From NCBI GenBank assembly GCA_000739535.1, contig DF820467.1, positions 327,895 through 391,894 of the forward strand: a stretch of 64,000 nucleotides of DNA. Direction: 5' to 3'. Shown one piece after another: positions 43,796 through 53,073 of the stretch; the first letter of the stretch is position 1; every line of letters begins with the position of its first letter. A model generated the notes under the pieces. It was not told the DNA's origin and did not search any database. It saw only the letters and a list, made by a program, of their open reading frames with translations. Both the position numbers and the translations under genes were made by a program. The stretch is from Candidatus Vecturithrix granuli. GTDB lineage: Bacteria > Moduliflexota > Moduliflexia > Moduliflexales > Moduliflexaceae.

Positions 43796-43862
43796 TCAAA
43801 GCAGAAGCAGGCTGAAGCCCGCTGCTGAATTCCGGAGGGCGCTTCAGCGTCCTTCAGCTTTG
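43796..43862. repeat. Imperfect palindrome
   Basis: TCAAAGCAGAAGCAGGCTGAAG and CTTCAGCGTCCTTCAGCTTTGA arms; spacer repeat of another type. Confidence 0.5.
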
Positions 43863-43912
43863 AGCCTGGCGATTAATCGCTAGGCAGAGCCCCTGGTCGT
43901 GGAATTTCTTTT

Positions 43913-44017
43913 CAGGACTTACGCACACCCCCCTTTATCCCCCCGCAAGCGGGGGGAAGAGACGTGACGCTCTTCTGTGAACCTCCCCCCGTTTACGGGG
44001 GTACTGCGTAAGTCCTG
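43913..44017. repeat. Palindromic element, family H copy 2 (intact)
   Basis: Ends CAGGACTTACGC and GCGTAAGTCCTG, with CCCCCGCAAGCGGGGG and CCCCCCGTTTACGGGGG inside. It ends seven bases before the stop of the WD40 gene and serves as the unoccupied reference for the nest at 26105. Confidence 0.8.
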
Positions 44018-44023
44018 CTTTTA

Positions 44024-47000
44024 TCACAGTTCTCTCTCTCCGCTGATGCGCGCGATTAATTGGTCAAGGGGATCTGGTTTTGCCTGACGAAAATCAACCC
44101 ATGTAGTGCTTTGGAGAATATCCGGGAACTGCGGGAGCGTCTGGCTGGTCGGTAAATTGACAGGAATCACTGGACGTTGCTGTGTTCTGAAACGATGTAA
44201 AATTTTTAGCACGTCCGGATTGTGCCAGGGGGGGATGCTCCTGGAATCTCCGATAAAGATCGCGACGGCTTTGATGCGATCTAGACTTTGTTCAAGGCTC
44301 TTTTGCCAGGAAACTCCGCCAGAAACTTCCCAGGCAATTAGCCAGGGGAGAATCCCGCGTTTTTTCAGCAGATCGCCAATCTGGCTCACTTGCGCTGTAT
44401 CTTGAGGGAGACAGCACAAAAAGACATCATAATCTCCGGTTTCAATCTTCCCGCGCAGCACCATTGCTGCGGTGTCGCGCTTGCGCTGGTCATCAGCCGC
44501 CTGATCCATTTCGGTTAGCAAATGCGCTTCGGCCACCTGTTTTTCCTCGATTTCAAGGGAAATATCCATGCCGCAAATTGGACACGTCATGCTCGTGCGT
44601 CCACGTTCGCGCAGCCGTTTCAGGATGGATTCGGGCACCTGTTCTCCACATTCCGGGCAAGTAATAATCGGATGTCGCTGTACCGTGTTCGGCAGCGCCA
44701 CTCGTTTCAGGTAGGCGGCAATATACGCTTCAAAGCGGGCGCGAATAATGGCATCAACATTGTCCTCAAAAAAGATCGTCAGTTCCCCCGGTCCTTCTTC
44801 AAGCGTCCGCAGTACGAGGCCGCAGGTTCCCCCGGTAGAAGCCGCATAGGTCGCCACATTTTGCCAATGCTCTTGTTTTTGAAAATGGGCGCTGCGTGAT
44901 AGACGAACAACCAGAGCAACATAGGCGTTCAGGATCGCGCCTTCAAAGGTGTAAATGACGGACTTTCCGGGAATATCGTTCAGATGAGGATATTCCCGGG
45001 TAATCTGGGAGGGAAACACCAGATAGCTGCTGGTCGCATCGGCTTCTTTCAGGGCTAATTCATGACACAGCAATTCTTCGACTGTCGCAATGACTAACAA
45101 TTTTTCCTGATTTGTGTCCTGAATCCGTTCGTCGGCTGGCATACGAAACCGGCAGAGAAGGACGTCTTCTTCTGCAAGACAGCCTAACCCGTTGACTTCC
45201 GTTTTGGCGGCGTTGATCATTCCAGAGGCGTAACTATCGAGCAGTTCAGGCTGAAGCAAGAGGTATCCGCCGAAATTGAGACGCCGGATCAGCCCCCGGG
45301 TCTCCACTCGGGCAATACAGGTCTCAAATTTTGCCTGAAGCTCCTTGTCCTGGGCAAATTTTGAGTGCAGGCGGCAGAATAGCTGATAGAGATCTTTGGT
45401 GTTCGAGAGGACTCGGCCGGCGTGTTTTTCATCAACCAGGAATTGCATGATGACTTGAAAAAGTTCATTGGAACTGACTTTCGGCAGGGCTTCCCATTGA
45501 ATTGCATCCTTGATAGCGGTTTGTAATTCAGGAATTTGCCAGCCTTCGCGCGCGCTGGTTTCAAAAAAGCCGTTAAATCCTAATTTTTCCAAAAAATTCG
45601 TGAGACGTTGACGGCTGACCGATAATCCCCCGCGATCGGCCCGCGCCGCCACCAGAAATTTTTTTAAGGGCCAGTCTTCGTCGCTATGGATTTGATAGGC
45701 TTGCTGGAGCGCGCGATCCCAATGTTGGAGGCCGCCGAAGGTTTCTTGATCGCTGCGCGAATCAATCACCATCAATGCTACAGCCACTTCATTCAGATGT
45801 AATTGATGAATCAAACGGTAGCCGGGTTGTCCGGCCAAATCCCATAATAACGTTTCGCGGGTTTCCGTTTGTCCGTCGGGCAGAGCAGCTTCCTCAAGAT
45901 TAAAGGTCCAGACGCGCCGGCCGTGCGTGGATTCCGTCGCCTGAAATGCTTGATTGGTTAATGCCAATGCCAGCCCTGATTTCCCGACGCCAGTATCGCC
46001 CATTAACACCACTTTGGCGTTGCGATAATAGCGCACATCGGCGTGGACTTCGATCTGAAGCAGGGCGTCGTAGTCCAATTGCCAGAGACGAATTTCGCCT
46101 GTATCTGGTCCTAGCGTTGCCAGAAATGGTGATGATGGATGAAAGGCAAGCCCGCCAAAGATCAGGGACTGCGCTGGTTCCTGGAGCAGCGCGACGACAT
46201 TCCAGTTGTCGCAGCGCCAGAGCCGGATCGTGCCGTCATAGGATTTTGAGGCTAAAAAACGCCCGTCGGGCGAAAAACGAATGCACAACACAATATCGGT
46301 GTGTCCTTCTAAAATCCCGGTTTGCCGGCCAGTTTGCGCATTCCATAAGTGGATCGTGTTATCTAAAAAACCGGAAGCAATCATGTGTCCGTCCGGCGAC
46401 CAGGCAACACTGGTCACGGCCCCGCCATGCCCTTCTAAGGTTCGGATGAGTTGTCCGCCGGGAATCTCCCAAATCCGAATGGTTTTATCAAAGGAAGCTG
46501 AGGCCAGCATCTTGCCATCTGGCGACCAGTCCAGATCATAAATTGGTCCGCGATGTCCTTCCAGGATCCTCAACAACACGCCTTCCTGGCTGTTCCAAAG
46601 GCGAACTGTCTGGTCGCGTGAGCCTGAAGCTAACATCGTACTGTCCGGCGACCAGGTTAGACTCCCGACATCATTACTATGGCCTTCCAGGGTATGCAGC
46701 AGGATGCCATTTTCTCCATCCCAGAGGCGAACGGTTTGATCGGTTGAGCCTGACGCCAGCCAGCGTCCGTTCGGAGACCAGGAAACCTCATACACCGGGT
46801 CTTCGTGGCCTATGAGCGTGGGTAACGCCTTACCCTGCAAAGCCTCCCAGCGTTGGATGGCATGATTCGTTTGCGCGGCTGCAAGAATGTTTCCATGGGG
46901 ACCCCAATCAATTTCACACACGTTGCCATCTGCATAAAGCGTCTGGATCAATGTGAAACCTGGCGGCGCAGGTTCTTCAGGAAGTGAAGAGGGGCTTTCT

Positions 47001-48238
47001 GGCTCAACTGTCGCAGCAGGAGTTTCCTCTGATCGTGTTTCTTTTGATCGTGTTTCTTTTTTTTCGATAAAGAGCGGAGAAGACTGCTGAACATCTCTAT
47101 CGGATAATAAGAAATCGAAGTCTAACCGCCAGATGCGGATAGTGTTCTCCGTTTTATCACTTGTGGCTAAAATTCGTTGGTGTGGATGGAATGAAAGTCC
47201 TCCAAAGATAGGATCGCTCGATTCGGGTAAAATTGACACTGTTTCCCAGGTATCACAGCGCCAGAGACGAACTGTATGATCTTCCGATTTTGACGCCAGC
47301 AGACGACCGTCCGGTGAAAAACGAAGACTCAGGATGCGATGGGTATGTCCTTGAAGCAATTCTATTTGAGGCAGTGGAATGTCTGCTGCGCTCAGTGGAC
47401 TTTCTTCCAGATGTTTCCAAAAATCCGGCGTAAGATATGGGGATGCATTCAGCACATAAATGATTTTGTCTTTTGAGCCTGAAACGAGGATCGGACAGTT
47501 GGGGGACCAGACTGTCGTCTCAGCATTGCCATAGATCCCTTCGAAGCTCTGAAGTAACAAGCCGCTTTGAGGCTGCCACAGTTGGATGCTTTCATTTATT
47601 GTTCCTGATGCGAGGATTTGTCCATCTACTGACCAGGCGACGTTAATAATTTCCCCACTCTGTCCTTTCAGGATACGCAATAATTGGCCTGAGGGCGTAT
47701 CCCAGAGGCGGATTGTCTGGTCATCAGAGCCTGAGGCGAGGGTTCGTCCATCCGGCGACCAGGCCAGGCAGATCACACCGTCTTCATGCCCTTTGAGAAT
47801 CCGGAGTAATTCGCCGTTTTTAGCGTTCCAGAGATAGACCAGTTTTTCGCCGGTACCTGCTGCTATAATGCGGGCATCAGGATTCCAGGTCAGACTGGAA
47901 ATAATGCCGCTATGCTCCAATGTCCAACTTAACGCGCCACTACGGGCATCCCAGAGGTACAGACTTTTATTCCATAGTCCCGTGGCGAGCATTTGTCCGT
48001 CTGGAGCCCAGAGGATAGTTGAAACAGGACTTTTATGTTTCAGAATCGCTCTGAGTTCCCCACTTTGCCCATCCCAGAGCTGGATCGCGCTATCTGTTGT
48101 GCCTATTGCAATCGTTTTCCCATCCGGCGACCAGGCCAGACTAAAAATGGATCCTTCAGAACTCTTAAGCGTGTGAAGCAATTCAAAACCTGAAGGAATC
48201 TTGATGTTCGCTGCTGACTGTCTATTCTGCAAGGTCAT
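44024..48238 (-). CDS. WD40 repeat - Ras-like GTPase - zinc ribbon - TIR protein
   Basis: This 1404-residue protein has two WD40 blocks, about 14 repeats in all (LAWSPDGKTIAIGTTDSAIQ, SGSDDQTIRLWD), up to about residue 720. Then comes a Ras/Roc-like GTPase: P-loop GDTGVGKSGL, switch DLAGQPGY and a late SA motif ETSAREG. A COR-like winged region with FGGYLLLQPELLDSYA follows, then a four-cysteine ribbon (CPECGEQV, CPICGMDI) and a C-terminal TIR domain (DYDVFLCCLPQDT, ILPWLIAWEVSGGVSWQKSL, FIGDSRSIPPWHNPDVLKIL). At the site where active TIR NADases carry Glu this TIR has Asp (NPDVL), so NAD+ cleavage is doubtful. Cytosolic sensor-switch-effector protein, likely defence or cell-fate control. Confidence 0.9.
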   Translation of the reverse strand: MTLQNRQSAANIKIPSGFELLHTLKSSEGSIFSLAWSPDGKTIAIGTTDSAIQLWDGQSGELRAILKHKSPVSTILWAPDGQMLATGLWNKSLYLWDARSGALSWTLEHSGIISSLTWNPDARIIAAGTGEKLVYLWNAKNGELLRILKGHEDGVICLAWSPDGRTLASGSDDQTIRLWDTPSGQLLRILKGQSGEIINVAWSVDGQILASGTINESIQLWQPQSGLLLQSFEGIYGNAETTVWSPNCPILVSGSKDKIIYVLNASPYLTPDFWKHLEESPLSAADIPLPQIELLQGHTHRILSLRFSPDGRLLASKSEDHTVRLWRCDTWETVSILPESSDPIFGGLSFHPHQRILATSDKTENTIRIWRLDFDFLLSDRDVQQSSPLFIEKKETRSKETRSEETPAATVEPESPSSLPEEPAPPGFTLIQTLYADGNVCEIDWGPHGNILAAAQTNHAIQRWEALQGKALPTLIGHEDPVYEVSWSPNGRWLASGSTDQTVRLWDGENGILLHTLEGHSNDVGSLTWSPDSTMLASGSRDQTVRLWNSQEGVLLRILEGHRGPIYDLDWSPDGKMLASASFDKTIRIWEIPGGQLIRTLEGHGGAVTSVAWSPDGHMIASGFLDNTIHLWNAQTGRQTGILEGHTDIVLCIRFSPDGRFLASKSYDGTIRLWRCDNWNVVALLQEPAQSLIFGGLAFHPSSPFLATLGPDTGEIRLWQLDYDALLQIEVHADVRYYRNAKVVLMGDTGVGKSGLALALTNQAFQATESTHGRRVWTFNLEEAALPDGQTETRETLLWDLAGQPGYRLIHQLHLNEVAVALMVIDSRSDQETFGGLQHWDRALQQAYQIHSDEDWPLKKFLVAARADRGGLSVSRQRLTNFLEKLGFNGFFETSAREGWQIPELQTAIKDAIQWEALPKVSSNELFQVIMQFLVDEKHAGRVLSNTKDLYQLFCRLHSKFAQDKELQAKFETCIARVETRGLIRRLNFGGYLLLQPELLDSYASGMINAAKTEVNGLGCLAEEDVLLCRFRMPADERIQDTNQEKLLVIATVEELLCHELALKEADATSSYLVFPSQITREYPHLNDIPGKSVIYTFEGAILNAYVALVVRLSRSAHFQKQEHWQNVATYAASTGGTCGLVLRTLEEGPGELTIFFEDNVDAIIRARFEAYIAAYLKRVALPNTVQRHPIITCPECGEQVPESILKRLRERGRTSMTCPICGMDISLEIEEKQVAEAHLLTEMDQAADDQRKRDTAAMVLRGKIETGDYDVFLCCLPQDTAQVSQIGDLLKKRGILPWLIAWEVSGGVSWQKSLEQSLDRIKAVAIFIGDSRSIPPWHNPDVLKILHRFRTQQRPVIPVNLPTSQTLPQFPDILQSTTWVDFRQAKPDPLDQLIARISGEREL

Positions 48239-48480
48239 ATCATTGATCTATCGTCATGTTTGTTCACACTAAATTTGGTCTCTATGGATTTATTCTTGCG
48301 TTATTCATCTTTTGTCAACCGAAATTTCATCAATCCCTGACAAATCTGAAATGGAAAATGTTCCTCATCTAAGAACTTGACTGGAAAGAATGTTTGGACG
48401 ATACCATAATTACAGAAGATGTATCTTTTATGGATTTATGCGTACCAATTTACTTACAAAAGCAATGAGGAGAGAAACGT

Positions 48481-48909
48481 ATGAACTTATATCGGCTAAT
48501 TTATATGAGTGACGCGGCTGATTATATTGATTGGGAAGATTTGAAAGATATTCTGACCAAAAGCGAGAAAAATAACGCGAAAATAGATGTGACAGGAATG
48601 TTGGTATTTTCAGATAATAAATTTTTACAAGTACTCGAAGGACCGGCGAAAAATTTGAGCAGTCTCTATGCGAAAATATCGCAAGATGCACGTCATAGAA
48701 ATTGTCTCTTGATCAGTTATACGCCGATTCATCAGCGGGTGTTCAGCGCATGGGCGATGAAAGGGGTGAATCTGGCGTTTATGAAGCCGGAAATGAAACA
48801 ATTCCTGGTGAAAAAATATGGGGCTTCCGGTACGGGTATCGCTCTTCCAAAAGACGAATTCCTGGCGTTTAGCGTCCTGTATGACGTCTATCATTTGAAC
48901 CAGGCTTAG
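48481..48909 (+). CDS. BLUF-domain blue-light photoreceptor (single domain)
   Basis: The ATG at 48481 follows GAGGAGAG. The 142-residue protein is a BLUF domain, which binds FAD and senses blue light: Tyr in LYRLIYMSDAA, the helix IDVTGMLVFSDNKFLQVLEG with the flavin-binding Gln, and the late FSAWAMKG with the Trp. The usual Asn of the first helix lies in the NNAKID stretch. The C-terminal tail of about 45 residues has no enzymatic output, so it should act by binding a partner. It is convergent with the vWA gene and their ends overlap by four bases. Confidence 0.9.
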   Translation: MNLYRLIYMSDAADYIDWEDLKDILTKSEKNNAKIDVTGMLVFSDNKFLQVLEGPAKNLSSLYAKISQDARHRNCLLISYTPIHQRVFSAWAMKGVNLAFMKPEMKQFLVKKYGASGTGIALPKDEFLAFSVLYDVYHLNQA

Positions 48910-51476
48910 TCAACGCCGGGGTTGATCAATTTTCGTAGCGCGACATCCACGAGGAGCAGGGCAAGAAAGCTCATGGTTACAAAAGGCCAGAGGGCCTGTC
49001 CTTGCGCCGTGTCTGCTGTCTGGACGGTGAACAGATCGCGTGGAATGTTATCAAAGGAGAGGATTGCGCCGTTTGTGAGTGCGGCGAGTTGTTCCAGGGT
49101 GTCTGTATTGACGCCGGTCGTGCTAAATTCATCGGTATATGGGACGCCAAAGCCAAAGACTTCGGGGGGGCCAGCTTCTTCACTCTGTTCAGCGAACACG
49201 CTGACGTAATAGTCGCCAATCTCTTCGGCCGGAAACGTGGTCTGATAGCGTCCGGGCGCAATTTGCGTCAGTGAAAGGGTCTGGCTCTGTTCTGAAGGCG
49301 CGAGCAGATTGACCTTGAGATCAAGGTTGTTGACAAATTGGTTCTGGGCGTCGGTCACATCAACTGTAAATATCCCCTGTTCGCCGTTGCGTTCAATCGT
49401 GGCTGCATAATTTTTGGGCGTATCTTTACGCTGCGCCCATTTTACCATCTGGGCTGCAAACTGGCCGTATTGTTTCCATTGCACCCACTCCTTGCCCCAG
49501 CGCCCGGATAAATCCGAGGTAAAGGCCACGCTGCGTCCCAGTCCATACTGCCAGGCGGCTAATAATGGGCCTTGCGAGGTGTTCACCAGCACGTTCGCGC
49601 CTGGTTTGGGATAGGTGATCACCTGGCCGTACAGCGGCGGGAAGGCGTCGGTCTGAAGGCCTTGTAGCATTTCGTGCAGCATCATGGGCGTTGGCAATAG
49701 GGTTTTTTCCGAGATCAACTCTTTTGAAACAATCTGGGTTTCGCCGGTAAAAATACGCGGGATGGTGGCTGGATCCTCGGTATAATAACTGCGGCCGTTG
49801 CCCCACTTTGCGATGGAACGCATCAAGTCAAGATCTGCGCCGCTGCCAATCGAAACGGTTGAAACCGATATATCAGCCGCGCTCATGGATTTCACCAGGG
49901 TTTCAAAATCAGCTTTATCGGTCATGCCGTCTGACAAAATAATGATATGTTTGCGAGCGGCTTCCGTTGTTTGTAAGGTGTTGAACACATCTTCTAAGGG
50001 TGGATACAAAATCGTGCCGCCGCCTTCTTTGATTTGGGTCAAGCGATCGGCAATTTCCTGGCGATACATGGCGTTCATGATCGGTACGATCCACTTAAAT
50101 TGCGAATCAAAAGCCACAATGCCGACCCGGTCGGTGGGATTGAGCAGTTCTATCGAGGAAAAAGCGGCGATTTTCGCCATTTCCAGTTTACTTTTCCCGG
50201 CGTAACGGGTGGTCATGCTGGACGATTTGTCAATCACGAAAATCAGGCACAGCGCTGAGAACTTGAGGTCAGTGGGCGCATCCATAAACACCGGCAGCGC
50301 GTCTTCAATCGGCGTTTTTTTGTACGCTCCGGCCCCGAAACTCTGGTCTCCGCCGATCATGATCAGCCCGCCGCCCATGTCTTTGACGTAAGTTTGCATA
50401 TTTTCCATGATGGTAAACGACATGGGCTGGCCGGAAATATTGTTCAGAATGATCGCGTTATATTCCAGCAAATCGTAAATTGAGCCGCTTAACTCCGTTA
50501 ATTGCTTGCGGACTAAGTGCAGCCCTTGAGCGGTTAGCGTTTCGGCAAACGGATCTGAGGCAGCATCTCCGCTTAAATACAGAATCTGCGCTTTGCGTGT
50601 GCCTTTGATGAAAGCGAGTCCCTCATTATTTTGAAAAAACAGATCATTAGGAACATTGACCACCGCTTTATACAGGAATAATCCCGGTTCTGACAGGGTA
50701 TCCGCAAAGATCACGACATTTTTGCCGGATTGTAAATTGACAGTTTGGGTAGCGAGCAGGGTTTCATTACGCAGCAGCACCAATTCCCCTTGCTGCGCGA
50801 CGGAACTCATGATCGCAATGCGAATCTCAAACGGGGTTTCCAGGGCAACGGTCGCCGGGGTTTCTAATTTTTGCAGAAACACTTCCCCCTGTCCGTACCA
50901 GGATCCCAGCGGCGCAGGATCAATTTCGATACCGAGGGAAGCTGCAAGGTAGGCCATGTCAACCGCCTGTTGCAGATTTTCATTGCCGTCGCTAAACAAT
51001 ACAATTTTGTTTTTGCCTTGCTGGGGCAGCTTGCCGATGGCAAATTGCAGGGCTTCATGAATATTTGTGAAATTCGTATTCACATCCGAGCGAATCGGGC
51101 GCGGCTCAAATTCTGAACTGAGCGAAATTTCCAGGGAAGGATGTTTGCCAAAGACCACCAATCCAGCTTGATCTTCAGGATTCATCCCGGCGACGGCCTG
51201 GCGCATAAATTCTTGCGCGGCGGTAATCTGTTCAGAGCCCACACTTTGCGACACATCCAGGCAAAACAGGATATTGACCTGATCCGAGCGCGTCATCAGG
51301 CGCGGGTCTGCGAGGGCAAAACCCAATACCAGCAATAAGATTGACCGCGCTGCGCCAATCAGCAAGCGGTGCTGGCGGGCGCTGCCTTGCAAAAACGAGC
51401 GGCGCATCATAATCCACAGCAGCGGAATCAGCAGCCAGACAAGCAAAAACAACGGTTTGTCAAAAGAGATTGGCAT
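48906..51476 (-). CDS. Large membrane protein with two vWA-type domains
   Basis: This 856-residue protein has two N-terminal membrane segments, a first vWA domain (ILFCLDVSQSVGSEQ, about residues 65-200), a beta-rich middle, a glutamine-amidotransferase-like segment (YVKDMGGGLIMIGGDQSFGA), a second vWA (LIFVIDKSSSMTTRYAGKSK, VGIVAFDS, IILSDGMTD) and a final membrane segment. Such proteins end MoxR-DUF58-BatA operons. Here it is cut off from those genes, which start at 57281, by the toxin-antitoxin island. Likely role: envelope stress or assembly of periplasmic complexes with MoxR. Confidence 0.87.
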   Translation of the reverse strand: MPISFDKPLFLLVWLLIPLLWIMMRRSFLQGSARQHRLLIGAARSILLLVLGFALADPRLMTRSDQVNILFCLDVSQSVGSEQITAAQEFMRQAVAGMNPEDQAGLVVFGKHPSLEISLSSEFEPRPIRSDVNTNFTNIHEALQFAIGKLPQQGKNKIVLFSDGNENLQQAVDMAYLAASLGIEIDPAPLGSWYGQGEVFLQKLETPATVALETPFEIRIAIMSSVAQQGELVLLRNETLLATQTVNLQSGKNVVIFADTLSEPGLFLYKAVVNVPNDLFFQNNEGLAFIKGTRKAQILYLSGDAASDPFAETLTAQGLHLVRKQLTELSGSIYDLLEYNAIILNNISGQPMSFTIMENMQTYVKDMGGGLIMIGGDQSFGAGAYKKTPIEDALPVFMDAPTDLKFSALCLIFVIDKSSSMTTRYAGKSKLEMAKIAAFSSIELLNPTDRVGIVAFDSQFKWIVPIMNAMYRQEIADRLTQIKEGGGTILYPPLEDVFNTLQTTEAARKHIIILSDGMTDKADFETLVKSMSAADISVSTVSIGSGADLDLMRSIAKWGNGRSYYTEDPATIPRIFTGETQIVSKELISEKTLLPTPMMLHEMLQGLQTDAFPPLYGQVITYPKPGANVLVNTSQGPLLAAWQYGLGRSVAFTSDLSGRWGKEWVQWKQYGQFAAQMVKWAQRKDTPKNYAATIERNGEQGIFTVDVTDAQNQFVNNLDLKVNLLAPSEQSQTLSLTQIAPGRYQTTFPAEEIGDYYVSVFAEQSEEAGPPEVFGFGVPYTDEFSTTGVNTDTLEQLAALTNGAILSFDNIPRDLFTVQTADTAQGQALWPFVTMSFLALLLVDVALRKLINPGVD

Positions 51477-51523
51477 ATATGGTATTGCGGAAATACGTCC
51501 TTGACATTCCCGCAGCTTTTTCG

Positions 51524-51961
51524 TTATTTGGCTGTTTCGGGAAATGGTACATCATTTTCCGGCGAAATAACCTTTACAGATGGGAAATAGGTCTTATATC
51601 TTGCTGAGTCTCTGGTAAGCAGAAGAAATCCAGCAGCTTCCGCATGCGCTCCGATAAAAAAGTCCGGTAACCGAGAGGTTTTAGCGCTGCCGCGCTTGCG
51701 GTATTCCATAAAGGCTTTTCCAGCGCGGAAAAGGGCTGACTTAGGAATGTCGATCATTTCAAAATCGCATCCGGTGAGCGCATCTTCCAATTCCTCAATC
51801 TGCTCAAAGCCAATCGAAACCTCAGCATAAATCACAGGATTAATATACAAGGAATGATCAGTGCTATAAAATTCAAGCAGTGATTCCGACCACTCAACCC
51901 ATGCCGGGTCTGCTTCGAAGACATCCAGAATAATGTTGGAATCCACCAGGACGCCCTTCAT
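51524..51961 (-). CDS. vapC: PIN-domain toxin (VapC-like ribonuclease)
   Basis: The 145-residue protein has the acidic residues of PIN nucleases: Asp in GVLVDSNIILDVF, Glu in INPVIYAEVSIGF, and Asp in SRLPDFFIGAHAEAAG, then LLTRDSARYKTYFP. It is expected to cut RNA when free of its antitoxin. Its start overlaps the stop of the antitoxin gene by four bases (ATGA), typical of translational coupling. It is the first gene of the accessory island and points the same way as the broken operon. Confidence 0.93.
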   Translation of the reverse strand: MKGVLVDSNIILDVFEADPAWVEWSESLLEFYSTDHSLYINPVIYAEVSIGFEQIEELEDALTGCDFEMIDIPKSALFRAGKAFMEYRKRGSAKTSRLPDFFIGAHAEAAGFLLLTRDSARYKTYFPSVKVISPENDVPFPETAK

Positions 51962-52185
51962 GCTTCACCTCGCGTGAGCTGCATAATCTCATCAGTTCGC
52001 ATTTTCACAGTGGCAACGCCCCGGAAACGCTGAAATTTGTTTTGGGTACGAGGACGAATCGCTATCTTGATGAGATAGAACCGTCCATTTTCTTCCACAA
52101 ATTCCACTTCTGTGCACGGCGCAATCCCTAAGCGTTCCCGGACATGCCGGGGTATTTTCATATGACCATCTGCTGTCACCTGCAT
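51958..52185 (-). CDS. vapB: AbrB/MazE-type antitoxin
   Basis: This 75-residue protein has a swapped-hairpin AbrB fold (MQVTADGHMKIPRHVRERLG, VEFVEENGRFYLIKI) that binds DNA, followed by a tail expected to bind the PIN toxin. GGAGG lies upstream of the ATG at 52185. Antitoxins of this type repress their own promoter together with the toxin, so the operator should lie in 52186-52240. Confidence 0.92.
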   Translation of the reverse strand: MQVTADGHMKIPRHVRERLGIAPCTEVEFVEENGRFYLIKIAIRPRTQNKFQRFRGVATVKMRTDEIMQLTRGEA

Positions 52186-52396
52186 CGCATTCTTCCTCCA
52201 TTTCCTGAGTTATAACCATACTCAAGATGTCATCTATCCCCTGAGCGTAAAAAAGACAATGAAAAAAATGACCGGAAAAGAAAAATTTTCCCCATTCTTT
52301 GCCATATTCTCATTGACATTATTACAAAGAACCGTTGTCATGTCACTGTGATGGATTCGCTTAGATTTGAAATTGAAGCCTGGAGATTGAAAATTT

Positions 52397-52720
52397 ATGT
52401 CCGCATCATCGCGTGAAATTTTAGCTGAACTCAAGGCCCTTCTCGCTCACAGGTTTGGAGAAGAGGTGCAGCAGGTCATGCTCTTTGGGTCTCAGAGTCA
52501 GGGCACGGCCACTGAAGATTTCGATTATGATATTCTGGTGGTGCTGCAACATGAGTATGATTGGCGCAAAGAGAAACAGATTATCAACGCCTGTTATCAC
52601 CTTGATCTGAAATATGATATTCTCACTGATGTGAAAGTCATTTCCTTAAACGAGTTACATTCTCCAAAGGGGCAACAGCCCTATATTGTCAACGCATTGC
52701 AAAAAGGAATGAGTGTATGA
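52397..52720 (+). CDS. MNT-type minimal nucleotidyltransferase (antitoxin-like)
   Basis: The 107-residue protein shows the nucleotidyltransferase signature MLFGSQSQGTATEDFDYDIL with GS and the D-x-D pair. In MNT-HEPN modules this enzyme adds AMP to the HEPN toxin and silences it. The HEPN partner follows with a four-base overlap but contains an in-frame stop. The frame of this gene is intact. Confidence 0.88.
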   Translation: MSASSREILAELKALLAHRFGEEVQQVMLFGSQSQGTATEDFDYDILVVLQHEYDWRKEKQIINACYHLDLKYDILTDVKVISLNELHSPKGQQPYIVNALQKGMSV

Positions 52721-53034
52721 CCCTTGATGAGACTCACAGGCAAGTCCTTATTCAGCACGAGCTTGAACGGGCAAAGACCGCAATAGCTGGTGTGCGATTT
52801 TTGATCGACAATGGCAAATTGATCATTGCCGTCAGCAGAATGTATTACGGCATGTTTTACGCCTTGTCAGCTCTGGCGGTCAAACACCGGTTTTCTACTA
52901 CAAAACACAAGCAGTTGATCGGATAGTTCAACAAGAACTTTGTTAAAGATCGTAAAGTTGATCAGAAGTTGGGAGAATTTCTGCACACGGCTTATGATAT
53001 GCGCTCAAAAGGAGATTATAGTGACAGCTTTTGA
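52717..53034 (+). pseudogene. HEPN-domain toxin with in-frame amber codon
   Basis: The frame begins MTLDETHRQVLIQHELERAK and contains the HEPN helix VSRMYYGMFYALSALAVKH. A TAG at 52924-52926 stops it after KHKQLIG, where homologues have W (TGG). Past the stop the same frame continues with the expected sequence NKNFVKDRKVDQKLGEFLHT and AYDMRSKGDYSD to a TGA at 53032. The gene is therefore whole except for one G-to-A change, unless the amber codon is suppressed. Confidence 0.82.
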
Positions 53035-53073
53035 CAGTCTAATAAAAAGTTAGCAACATTGAATAGGAGAAAA

